A stretch of 7,275 bases of DNA from Candidatus Aenigmarchaeota archaeon ex4484_52. Its GTDB lineage: Archaea; EX4484-52. The notes beneath the pieces were generated by a model. The model did no database searches, was not told the origin of the DNA, and was given only the letters and a program-made list of their open reading frames with translations. The stretch is from assembly GCA_002254415.1 (NCBI GenBank), contig NJDR01000028.1, positions 1 to 7,275 of the forward strand, read 5' to 3'. Position numbers and translations under genes: made by a program. Shown here in pieces: positions 1 through 6,270 of this stretch. Positions within the stretch are counted from its first letter, which is position 1; every line of letters starts with the position of its first letter.

Positions 1-1425
1 TACAAAAAATTACAGCATGCAAATGGTAAAGACATAACTACATTTGAAGGAGCTAATCTTACAAAAAACGATTATTTTGTTGCATTTGGAGATGACATCT
101 CTAAATTATTAGAAATAACATATATTCGTGAGAAAGGAGACAGCAGCGACAAAGTAACAATAAAAGATGTATTTACAGGAGACACAGTTTATGATCAGGA
201 TCAAGGAAGCACTTTTGCAGTTGGAAATAAATTATATGCTGTAAATGTTATTGACAATTCAACAAGTGGTTCTGAAGTTGTAACAGTTGCACCTTCAACA
301 GTAACCACCACAACAGGTGTTGCATCAGGAACAGAAGTTGGTATATTTAATCCTATTGTTGCAAATGGAGATGAGTATGTTGTTTTATATGCACCAATTA
401 CATCTGGATTAAATGCAACAAGTGTAACAATACCAGATGGAACAAAAACAGGAGAGACAATAACAGCAACACAAATAAATGCAACTTGTAATGGAGAAAA
501 TACATTTAATTATACAAATTCTGCTACAGGTCCATTGAAATTCAATTTCATTACAAAAAATTACACTGCTACAACAACAGATTGTGTAATTACAGGAGTA
601 AAAATTGTAGACCCTAATGGAAATGCATTAAACCAATCTGCTGTTATTGTAATAGAAAATGACAATGATGTGGACTCTTCTATGTATCCAATGGCACATA
701 TTGTTCATGTAGATGATAAAATAGATACAGATAAAGTTGGTCTAAAAGGCAAATTCAACAGTCAAAATAATGGAAGTTCTGCAACTCCAGCTACATATAC
801 TACTTTATCTTATGAAACAGATACATACAAATCTATAACAGGTTCTGGATATGGAACTACTCTTGTATGGGATAGTCAAAATCAAAGAAGTGCGACAATT
901 ACATACCCAAACAATCAAATGGTTGCAAACCTATACTTAATGGAAATTGCAGCAGCAGCACCAACAGCAACAGGCACACAAAATATTGAGCATCTTGGAT
1001 TGACAACAGAAGGTATTGCACGGCTTGCAAATGATGAAAGTATCACATCAGATAAAACAACCAAGAATGTAATTCTTGTTGGAGGACCGGCAATTAACTC
1101 TCTTGTAGAAGAACTTGCAACAGCAGGAAAAACACCAGATGTAACATATTACAGGGATGAAACAAAAGAGGGATCCTTGAATGGAAAAGCATTAATACAA
1201 TATATACCAGATGCATTTAAAGAAGGATATGTAGCAATTGTCGTCTCCGGATATGAAGCAGACCAGACAAGAGCAGCATCTTTGAAATTTGCAACAGAAG
1301 AATTAACTGGAACAGCAATTGTATTAGAAGGAACAGAGACAGCTGCATACGACTTTGAAGCATACAAAGCAGCAAATGAAGCCGCAGAAAAAAATCCACC
1401 AGCAGGAAATGATACAATTGGCTAA
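1..1425 (+). CDS. Archaeal S-layer protein, C-terminal part (5' end outside the window)
   Basis: The frame is open from base 1 to the TAA at 1423-1425, giving 474 residues of a longer protein. A TTG at 535 could be read as a start, but the same frame runs through it without a stop and the composition does not change, so it is internal. The chain is rich in Thr, Ser, Ala, Asn and Gly, with many N-X-S/T sequons (for example near fragment residues 86, 138, 160, 170 and 187), as expected for an extracellular glycoprotein. Near fragment residues 357-367 it carries the VILVGGPAINS motif, followed by a GYVAIVVSGYEADQTRAA segment and a final TGT-containing strand. This is the pattern of the archaeal S-layer C-terminal domain. 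The protein would form the surface lattice of the cell. It ends in a hydrophilic tail (PPAGNDTIG) with no membrane anchor. The gene is visibly richer in G+C than its neighbours, as is common for highly expressed genes. The family call is confident; full length and signal peptide are unknown. Confidence 0.85.
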   Translation, partial: YKKLQHANGKDITTFEGANLTKNDYFVAFGDDISKLLEITYIREKGDSSDKVTIKDVFTGDTVYDQDQGSTFAVGNKLYAVNVIDNSTSGSEVVTVAPSTVTTTTGVASGTEVGIFNPIVANGDEYVVLYAPITSGLNATSVTIPDGTKTGETITATQINATCNGENTFNYTNSATGPLKFNFITKNYTATTTDCVITGVKIVDPNGNALNQSAVIVIENDNDVDSSMYPMAHIVHVDDKIDTDKVGLKGKFNSQNNGSSATPATYTTLSYETDTYKSITGSGYGTTLVWDSQNQRSATITYPNNQMVANLYLMEIAAAAPTATGTQNIEHLGLTTEGIARLANDESITSDKTTKNVILVGGPAINSLVEELATAGKTPDVTYYRDETKEGSLNGKALIQYIPDAFKEGYVAIVVSGYEADQTRAASLKFATEELTGTAIVLEGTETAAYDFEAYKAANEAAEKNPPAGNDTIG

Positions 1426-1442
1426 AATCTAAAAAATTAAAG

Positions 1443-1448
1443 AGGAGG
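1443..1448 (+). promoter_or_regulatory. Perfect Shine-Dalgarno sequence AGGAGG
   Basis: AGGAGG lies in a purine-rich run (1441-1450), 7 bases before the ATG at 1456 and 17 bases after the S-layer stop codon. It is complementary to the usual 3' end of archaeal 16S rRNA. The other complete genes in the window lack such a sequence, so this one is specific to the small ORF that follows it. Confidence 0.65.
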
Positions 1449-1455
1449 AGAAAAT

Positions 1456-1515
1456 ATGAAATACGACGAAAAAGATGAAGAAGAAAAACCAGAAAAAGAA
1501 GAAGAAAAGGAATGA
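1456..1515 (+). CDS. Putative 19-residue Lys/Glu-rich microprotein downstream of the S-layer gene
   Basis: ATG at 1456 to TGA at 1513-1515 encodes 19 residues that are almost all charged: MKYDEKDEEE followed by KPEKEEEKE. There is no hydrophobic core, so the product would be a disordered acidic peptide. Support for it being real is the perfect Shine-Dalgarno sequence 7 bases before the ATG, its place on the same transcript as the S-layer gene (30 bases after that stop), and a hairpin terminator that begins 10 bases after its stop codon, so the transcript appears to end just after this ORF. No family is recognised and no function is proposed. Alternatively the purine-rich stretch could be a low-complexity 3' untranslated region, because A/G-rich DNA readily yields Lys/Glu codons. 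Confidence 0.45.
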   Translation: MKYDEKDEEEKPEKEEEKE

Positions 1516-1525
1516 AGTGTAAATT

Positions 1526-1560
1526 AGCCCTATTATAGAGGGCTTCTTTTTTTTATTTTT
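1526..1560 (+). terminator. Hairpin plus T-tract terminator after the S-layer transcript
   Basis: AGCCCT (1526-1531) pairs perfectly with AGGGCT (1539-1544) around a 7-base loop. It is followed by TC and a T-rich run (1547-1560, interrupted by one A). This has the form of an intrinsic terminator and closes the S-layer/microprotein unit. Archaea can terminate on the T-tract alone; the hairpin makes this the strongest terminator in the window. Confidence 0.8.
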
Positions 1561-1728
1561 AATTATTTAAAGATTTGTTGGATTTATCCAGTATAATTAT
1601 ATATGAAAAACAAAATTATTTTGTGTTTGGTGTCCTGAAAAACCTATCAGGGCATAAATTATCAAAATTCTTAGTTCTGTTAGATTTAATTCTTATTAAT
1701 CTAAAAAATTATAGTAATAATTGGGAAT
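1561..1728 (+). promoter_or_regulatory. Intergenic promoter/leader region before the CNNM gene
   Basis: No convincing gene is present here. Near its start is ATTTAAAGATT (1565-1575), the same 11 bases found in the promoter of the Sec61-beta gene (5370-5380), so a TATA-like box is plausible and would start RNA near 1595. Just after it is an inverted repeat TGGAT-tt-ATCCA (1579-1590). A stem of 8 pairs with one G-T wobble can form between 1631-1638 and 1647-1654. A second weak AT-rich box (about 1698-1708) lies roughly 25 bases before the ATG at 1729 and would give a leaderless message. Which box is used cannot be told from the sequence. Confidence 0.4.
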
Positions 1729-2718
1729 ATGCTAAATTTAACTTTATTTATTTTATTTATTATTTTCATGTTGCTTTCTGGTTTTTTTAGTGCAGCTGAA
1801 ATTGCATTTACATCAACAAATGAAATACAGATAAAGCAAATGCTTGAAAAAAGAGGAAAAAATGCGAGAACTATAAATAAATTGAAAAAAAATCCTCATA
1901 GGGTGATTATTTCTATTTTAATTGGAAATAATATTGCAAATGTAAGTGCATCTGCAATTGCAACATATATTGCAACAAATGTATTTGGATCAACAGGAGT
2001 TGGAATTGCTATTGGAATTATGACTTTAATTCTTCTTATTTTTGGTGAAGTTACTCCAAAGACAATTGCATCAACAAAGCATATTTTGTTTATGAAATAT
2101 AGTGCAAAAATCCTTGAATTCAGTTGTATATTATTTTATCCATTAACATTATTATTAAATAAAATTGCATTAATTATTTCAAAATTATTTGGAATTGAAC
2201 TTAAAAAAACAAAAGGAATCACAGAAGAGCAGTTAAAAACAGCAGTCTTAATTGGAAAAGAAAAAGGAATTATAGATAAATATGAAAAAAATTTAATGGA
2301 CAATTTATTTGATTTCAGCGATAAAAAAGTAAAAGATATTTTAAGACCAATAAAAAAAACAATAATTGTGAATGCAAATAAAACACTTTATGAATTTATA
2401 AAAATAGTAAATAAGTATAAATTCTCAAGATATCCTGTTTGGAAAAAAAAAGAAGAAAATATTATTGGGATTGTTTATGCAAAAGACATACTTATAAATA
2501 TTAAAAATCAATATAAAAAAACAATCAATAATTTTGTAAAACCTGCTTATTTTATTAATGACAACAAGGAAATTGGAGTTTTAATGGAAGAGATGCGAAG
2601 GAAAAAACAGCATATTGCAATTGTTGTAGATAAAAAAAAATCTGTCAAAGGAATTATTACATTAGAAGATATACTAGAAGAAATTGTTGGAAAAATAAAA
2701 GATGAAAAAGATATTTAA
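1729..2718 (+). CDS. CNNM/CorC-type membrane protein (DUF21 plus CBS pair), probable Mg2+ or divalent-cation transporter
   Basis: This 329-residue protein has a DUF21/CNNM transmembrane domain followed by a CBS-domain pair. Membrane segments lie near residues 1-25, 58-84, 89-108 and 127-155. Family signatures are SGFFSAAEIAF (17-27), GNNIANV (66-72) and FGEVTPKT (105-112), the conserved polar segments that line the ion site in this family. The linker (about 156-200) leads to CBS1 (about 203-258, ending IIGIVYAKDIL) and CBS2 (about 266-322, ending VKGIITLEDILEEIVG); CBS pairs in this family bind adenine nucleotides and gate transport. The protein stops right after CBS2 and lacks the C-terminal CorC/HlyC domain of many bacterial homologues. 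The ATG at 1729 begins directly with the first hydrophobic segment. Mg2+/Na+ exchange is known for some relatives; the actual ion here is inferred. The gene converges on gatA with a 4-base gap. Confidence 0.85.
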   Translation: MLNLTLFILFIIFMLLSGFFSAAEIAFTSTNEIQIKQMLEKRGKNARTINKLKKNPHRVIISILIGNNIANVSASAIATYIATNVFGSTGVGIAIGIMTLILLIFGEVTPKTIASTKHILFMKYSAKILEFSCILFYPLTLLLNKIALIISKLFGIELKKTKGITEEQLKTAVLIGKEKGIIDKYEKNLMDNLFDFSDKKVKDILRPIKKTIIVNANKTLYEFIKIVNKYKFSRYPVWKKKEENIIGIVYAKDILINIKNQYKKTINNFVKPAYFINDNKEIGVLMEEMRRKKQHIAIVVDKKKSVKGIITLEDILEEIVGKIKDEKDI

Positions 2719-2722
2719 AAAA

Positions 2723-4147
2723 TCATAATAATAGAGAAATATTTGCTATTTTTTCTTCTTCTAAATGATTGCCAATTAATTGCATTCCAATAGGCAAATT
2801 ATTAATATTTCCAAAAGGAATATTGATGCTTGGAAACCCGGATAAATTTGAACCGACTGTTAAAATATCGAGGCAATAATGTTGCTTTGGCCTTAATTTT
2901 TCAATATCACAAAATTTAGGTGCAACAATTGGCATAGTTGGGCAAAATATTGCATCAAATTCATTAAATATTTTTTTAAATTCCTTAATTATTAATGTCC
3001 TTGTCTGCATTGCTTTTAAATAGTATTTATCCCTAAAGCCGGCCATCCTAATATATGTTCCAATAATGCTTCTCCTTTTTGCTTCTTCTCCAAGATATTT
3101 TGTCCTAATATTTGTAAAATATTTATCAAAATGTTTTTGCTCTGGATTTTCCTGCATTCCATAGAGCAGGCCGCAGTATTTTGCCAAATTAGTGGATGCC
3201 TCTGCCATAGCAATAATATAATAACAGGAAACAGAATATTTTGCAAGGCTTAATTCAACTTCTTTAATTTGCACTCCTTTTTTTTCTAAAATTTCCTTTG
3301 CTCTTTCAAATTCATTTAATATATTTTTATCCTGGATTGCTTCAATATATTGCCTTGGAATTGCTAATTTAATATTTTTCCTGTTTTTTCCAAGATATAT
3401 TTTATTGCTTTTTTTTGTTGTGGAGTCCGCCTCATCAATGCCGGAAATTACATTTAACAGCAGAATTGCATCTTCTAAATTTGTGGCAACACTTCCAATT
3501 TTATCAAATGAACTTGCATAATCAATCATTCCATATCGCGACACCCTGCCGTAAGTAGGTGTTATTCCAAAAACACCGCAAAAGCAGGCAGGCGCAGATA
3601 TTGACCCGCCTGTGGATTCTGCAACAGCAATGTGCGGCATATTTATTTTTTTTGTAAATCCACAGGAGCCGCCAGAAGAACCACCGCAGGATCTGTTTTC
3701 ATCATTGGGATTTTTTGGAATTCCATAAGCGCAATTTGTGCTAAAAGTTCCAAACCCAAATTCATCCATTGTAGTTTTCCCGATTATGATTCCTCCTGCA
3801 TTTTTTATTTTTTCAATTATTGTGGCATCAAATGCAGGAATATAATTATCTAAAATTTTTGATCCTGCTGTTGTCCTGATGTTTTTTGTTGTAATACAAT
3901 CCTTAATTGAGATTGGAATGCCAAGCAATGGCTTATTCTCTAAAATATTTTTTTTTGTTTTTATTTCATCTTGCAATTTTTTTATTTGTTTAATTACATT
4001 GTCAAATGAATTTTGCGTTATTATATAATTTAAATTTTGCAATTTATTCATTTTTTCATAAAAAGAAGAATAGAACTTCATTAAATCAATATTTTTTTCT
4101 GCAACTTGTTTTGCAAATTCACAGGCAAGCATAGATGAAAAATCCAT
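2723..4147 (-). CDS. gatA: Glutamyl/aspartyl-tRNA amidotransferase subunit A (GatA)
   Basis: This 474-residue amidase-signature enzyme is the glutaminase subunit of the GatCAB complex. The complex converts Glu-tRNA(Gln) and/or Asp-tRNA(Asn), so ammonia released from Gln amidates the mischarged tRNA. The Ser-cisSer-Lys triad is visible: K82 in GIPISIKD, S158 in GGSSGG, and nucleophile S182 in STGGSISAP; the 24-residue Ser-Ser spacing matches the family. PTYGRVSRYG (197-206) follows as usual. R383 (QTRTLI) and D427 (LDILT) fall where other GatA proteins bind the glutamine substrate. The segment AESTGGSIS replaces the bacterial form SDTGGSIRQ; I recall the same form in archaeal GatA. The C terminus ends at SLLL, a little earlier than many homologues. 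No gatB or gatC is in the window. The ATG at 4147 is preceded by a TATA-like box about 23 bases upstream. Other amidases share the fold, but the overall match favours GatA. Confidence 0.9.
   Translation of the reverse strand: MDFSSMLACEFAKQVAEKNIDLMKFYSSFYEKMNKLQNLNYIITQNSFDNVIKQIKKLQDEIKTKKNILENKPLLGIPISIKDCITTKNIRTTAGSKILDNYIPAFDATIIEKIKNAGGIIIGKTTMDEFGFGTFSTNCAYGIPKNPNDENRSCGGSSGGSCGFTKKINMPHIAVAESTGGSISAPACFCGVFGITPTYGRVSRYGMIDYASSFDKIGSVATNLEDAILLLNVISGIDEADSTTKKSNKIYLGKNRKNIKLAIPRQYIEAIQDKNILNEFERAKEILEKKGVQIKEVELSLAKYSVSCYYIIAMAEASTNLAKYCGLLYGMQENPEQKHFDKYFTNIRTKYLGEEAKRRSIIGTYIRMAGFRDKYYLKAMQTRTLIIKEFKKIFNEFDAIFCPTMPIVAPKFCDIEKLRPKQHYCLDILTVGSNLSGFPSINIPFGNINNLPIGMQLIGNHLEEEKIANISLLL
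2749..2761 (+). terminator. T-rich stretch after the CNNM gene (inside gatA)
   Basis: A pyrimidine run, T8 with C interruptions, lies about 30 bases after the CNNM stop codon and within the 3' end of the convergent gatA. There is no hairpin. Archaeal RNA polymerase can stop on such runs, so this is the most likely end of the CNNM message, and the two convergent transcripts would then overlap. Confidence 0.3.
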
Positions 4148-4247
4148 ATTTCAATAAATCAAACATATTTTTAAAACTTTTTTTTATACAACAAAGAAAA
4201 CACTTTTGTTATATTTTTATAAAATTTATATCAATTGTTTATTTTAA
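4148..4247. promoter_or_regulatory. Divergent gatA/carA promoter region with a central inverted repeat
   Basis: For carA, TTTTTATAAAA (about 4214-4224) is centred some 28 bases before the ATG at 4248; TTTATAT at 4225-4231 is an alternative. For gatA, the minus-strand sequence TTTTAAAAATATG (4176-4164) is centred about 23 bases before its ATG. Both fit leaderless transcription. Midway between them an imperfect inverted repeat, AACAAAG (4190-4196) and CTTTTGTT (4203-4210, one extra base), could be a shared operator. The operator role is inferred from position only. Confidence 0.5.
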
Positions 4248-5354
4248 ATGGAAGAAGAAAATGAAGTAAGCGAAAAAAAATGTTTTCTTGTTACCGAAGA
4301 TGGATCTGTTTATCCTGCAAATAGTTTTGGAGCAAACAAATCAATAAGCGGAGAAATTGTATTTAATACAGGAATGGTTGGATACGACCAATCATTAACA
4401 GATCCTTCTTATTTTGGTCAGATTTTGATTTTTACATATCCTTTAATTGGAAATTATGGAGTGCCAAAAAATGAATTTGATGAATATAATTTATGCAAAT
4501 ATTTTGAGTCAAATAAAATTCATTGCTCTGGTATTGTTGTGAGCCAATATTGCCAAAAATATAGTAATTTTACTGCAATAAAGTCATTATCAGAATTTTT
4601 AATTGAAAATAAAATTCCTGCAATTTATGGTATTGATACAAGAGTCCTGACAAAAAAAATAAGAGAAAAAGGCACAATGCTCGGTAAAATAATTTTTGAT
4701 AATAAAGATATTGATTTTTTTAATCCAGATGATTGTGATTTACCAAAATTCGTCAGTACAAAAAAAGTCATAAAATACAATTGTAATAAAGACAATAGAA
4801 AAGTCGTTTTAATTGACTGCGGAGTAAAACACTCTATTATTAAAAATCTTATTAAGCATGATTTGGAAATTATAAGAGTTCCATATGATTTTGATTTTAT
4901 AAAAGCAGGATTAAATTATGATGCTGTTTTTATTTCAAATGGACCAGGGAATCCAGCCAAATGCACAAAGACAATACAAATCATAAAAAAATGTCTTGAA
5001 TATAACAAACCAATTTTTGGTATTTGTCTTGGCAATCAATTATTGGCTCTTTCATCAGGTGCTAAAACATATAAATTAAAATACGGACACAGAAGCCAAA
5101 ATCAGCCCTGTGTTGATATTGATACAAAAAGATGCTATATTACAAGTCAAAATCACGGGTTTGCAATTGATGAAGAAACTCTTTTAGAGGACTGGAATAT
5201 TTGGTTTTATAATGCAAATGATAAAACAAACGAGGGAATAAAGCATAAAACAAAAGATTTTATGTCTGTGCAATTTCACCCAGAGGCAAACCCCGGACCA
5301 AACGATACGCAATATTTATTTGATGAATTTGCTAAATTAATAAAATCCAAATAA
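4248..5354 (+). CDS. carA: Carbamoyl-phosphate synthetase small (glutaminase) subunit CarA
   Basis: This 368-residue protein has a CarA N-terminal domain (about 10-145; GEIVFNTGMVGYDQSLTDP at 35-53 and the TYPLIGNYG segment) followed by a class I glutamine amidotransferase domain (about 185-366). The nucleophile is C260 in GICLGNQ and the rest of the triad is H344 and E346 in QFHPEANPG. The 84-residue Cys-to-His distance equals that of E. coli CarA (C269/H353). GPGNP (232-236) and the SQNHGF segment (300-305) are also typical. The enzyme hydrolyses glutamine and channels ammonia to CarB to make carbamoyl phosphate for pyrimidines and arginine. The start is the ATG at 4248, preceded by a TATA box; an ATG at 4261 is out of frame. 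The N terminus has a short acidic extension. No carB follows; the next gene is Sec61-beta, so the large subunit must be encoded elsewhere. Confidence 0.94.
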   Translation: MEEENEVSEKKCFLVTEDGSVYPANSFGANKSISGEIVFNTGMVGYDQSLTDPSYFGQILIFTYPLIGNYGVPKNEFDEYNLCKYFESNKIHCSGIVVSQYCQKYSNFTAIKSLSEFLIENKIPAIYGIDTRVLTKKIREKGTMLGKIIFDNKDIDFFNPDDCDLPKFVSTKKVIKYNCNKDNRKVVLIDCGVKHSIIKNLIKHDLEIIRVPYDFDFIKAGLNYDAVFISNGPGNPAKCTKTIQIIKKCLEYNKPIFGICLGNQLLALSSGAKTYKLKYGHRSQNQPCVDIDTKRCYITSQNHGFAIDEETLLEDWNIWFYNANDKTNEGIKHKTKDFMSVQFHPEANPGPNDTQYLFDEFAKLIKSK

Positions 5355-5369
5355 GAAATTTTTTAAAAT

Positions 5370-5377
5370 ATTTAAAG
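5370..5377 (+). promoter_or_regulatory. TATA-like box of the Sec61-beta gene
   Basis: ATTTAAAG is centred about 25 bases before the ATG at 5399, the spacing expected for a leaderless archaeal transcript. The 11-base string ATTTAAAGATT also occurs at 1565-1575. No Shine-Dalgarno sequence precedes the ATG. Confidence 0.5.
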
Positions 5378-5398
5378 ATTCTTATTTATATTTTTTAT

Positions 5399-5554
5399 AT
5401 GTCAAAAGAAAAAACAACAATGCCTTTTTCCCAGGCAGGGCTTGTAAATTATACAGATATAGATAAATCCGGATTAAATATAAAACCGGAATATATTGTT
5501 ATTCTGGCTATTTTGATATTTTTTATTGAAATTGCTTTGTGGAAAGGATTATAA
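5399..5554 (+). CDS. secG: Preprotein translocase subunit Sec61-beta (SecG-like)
   Basis: ATG at 5399 to TAA at 5552-5554 encodes 51 residues, the normal size of archaeal Sec61-beta. A short Lys/Thr-rich cytosolic start leads to MPFSQAGLVNYTDID (8-22), the family's conserved segment usually seen as P-x-S-x-AGL-x-R/N-Y/F. Then comes SGLNIKPEYIV (24-34) and a single membrane helix (about residues 32-47) ending in LWKGL. The product is a tail-anchored peripheral subunit of the SecYE protein-conducting channel and is absent from bacteria in this form, which supports an archaeal host. It sits 44 bases after carA with its own TATA box, so it need not be cotranscribed. A second Met at residue 8 is possible as a start, but promoter spacing favours 5399. 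Confidence 0.88.
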   Translation: MSKEKTTMPFSQAGLVNYTDIDKSGLNIKPEYIVILAILIFFIEIALWKGL

Positions 5555-5584
5555 TAATTTTACAGCAACACATTTAAAAAATAA

Positions 5585-5594
5585 GTTTTAAAAA
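5585..5594 (+). promoter_or_regulatory. TATA-like box of the cysteine hydrolase gene
   Basis: GTTTTAAAAA is centred about 25 bases before the ATG at 5615, with no Shine-Dalgarno sequence between them, again fitting a leaderless transcript. The rest of the 60-base gap (5555-5614) is simple AT-rich sequence. Confidence 0.5.
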
Positions 5595-5614
5595 ATAAAT
5601 TCTAAATTTGAATT

Positions 5615-6154
5615 ATGAAGGCATTGCTTGTAATTGATATGCAAAGAGAATTTATTACCGGCATATACAATAAAGAAAATATAATTTTTCATATTCAGGG
5701 ACTAATAAAGTGTTTTCAAAAGCAAAAACAATTGATTGTATTTACTCAGGATTATCATACCTCACCCAAAGATAAGGAATTTATAAAATTTGGAAAGCAT
5801 TGTATTAAAAAGACCGAAGGAGTAAAAATAATTGATGAATTAATTAATTATGAACATATATTGATAAGGAAAAAAAGATTTAGTGCTTTTTTTAATACAA
5901 AACTCAATAAAATTCTTTTAAAACACAAAATAAAAGAAATTTTCATTTCAGGAATATATACAGAATACTGCATTTTGGCAACTGCATTAGATTCATATTA
6001 CAATAATTATAATGTTTATGTTATTAGTGATGCAACATCAACATCTAATTATGAAATTCATAAAAATTCTATTTCCCTGATAAAAAAACTCTCTGCCAAT
6101 ATACTTACAACTAATTCTGTCATAAAACAATTAAATAAAGAAAAAAACATTTAA
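5615..6154 (+). CDS. Isochorismatase-fold cysteine hydrolase, probable nicotinamidase (PncA-like)
   Basis: This 179-residue protein begins MKALLVIDMQREF, the classic start of the family with catalytic D8. The other triad members are K86 in the KKRFSAF segment (K87 is possible) and C119 in GIYTEYC, preceded by the usual Gly-X-X-Thr turn. A metal site typical of nicotinamidases is present: D46 and H48 in TQDYH, and H62 in GKHC, followed by the KTEG turn. Nicotinamidases deamidate nicotinamide to nicotinate for NAD salvage; the D-x-H...H site argues for that activity over isochorismatase, which lacks it. Length is normal for compact archaeal members (about 180). The Lys- and Ile-rich composition matches the AT-rich genome. 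It converges on the recombinase gene, with 116 bases between. Substrate is inferred from residues only; a related amidohydrolase remains possible. Confidence 0.78.
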   Translation: MKALLVIDMQREFITGIYNKENIIFHIQGLIKCFQKQKQLIVFTQDYHTSPKDKEFIKFGKHCIKKTEGVKIIDELINYEHILIRKKRFSAFFNTKLNKILLKHKIKEIFISGIYTEYCILATALDSYYNNYNVYVISDATSTSNYEIHKNSISLIKKLSANILTTNSVIKQLNKEKNI

Positions 6155-6167
6155 TTTTATTTTTTAT
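6155..6167 (+). terminator. T-rich stretch right after the hydrolase stop codon
   Basis: A T-run broken by single A bases starts directly after the TAA. No hairpin precedes it. It could end the hydrolase transcript in the archaeal manner. Confidence 0.35.
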
Positions 6168-6181
6168 TGTATGATAGTAAA

Positions 6182-6254
6182 AATTAACTCTCACAAAACA
6201 ACATAATTTTTTTATTTTACTACAAAAAAGTAAAAATAATTAACTCTCACAAAA
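6182..6254. repeat. 17-base direct repeat (two copies, 56-base period) around a hairpin
   Basis: AATTAACTCTCACAAAA occurs exactly at 6182-6198 and 6238-6254, each preceded by a GTAAAAA-type run. Between them TTATTTTAC (6212-6220) and GTAAAAATAA (6230-6239) can form a stem with one bulged base and a 9-base loop. The block fills the gap between two convergent genes. It may be a small tandem duplication, a bidirectional transcription end or a protein-binding site. Two copies are not enough to call a CRISPR array. Confidence 0.6.
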
Positions 6255-6270
6255 ACAAAAATTAAAATAA

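Noticed and set aside
535..1425. Start of the S-layer gene at TTG 535
   Set aside because: The frame is open without a stop back to base 1 and the upstream residues have the same Thr/Ser/Asn-rich, sequon-bearing character, so this is an internal Leu codon in a gene that begins outside the window.
1603..1638. 11-codon ORF (ATG at 1603) as a leader peptide
   Set aside because: Very short, no ribosome-binding site, and its distance from the nearest TATA-like box does not match the spacing of the other genes.
1631..1654. C/D-box guide RNA in the spacer before the CNNM gene
   Set aside because: A CTGA is present but no C box (RTGATGA) lies at a suitable distance, and the stem there is explained as a plain inverted repeat.
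1575..1790. 71-codon ORF beginning at a TTG
   Set aside because: It has no ribosome-binding site, overlaps the true CNNM gene in another frame, shows no recognisable motif and has the Ile/Leu/Tyr/Phe bias of translated AT-rich spacer.
3632..3853. Plus-strand ORF within gatA
   Set aside because: It is the antisense shadow of the GatA active-site region, which has a clear family match on the minus strand. The same applies to the other antisense or out-of-frame ORFs within the S-layer, gatA and xer genes.
6182..6254. CRISPR array
   Set aside because: Only two copies of a 17-base repeat, with an intervening sequence that itself forms a hairpin and no cas gene in the window.
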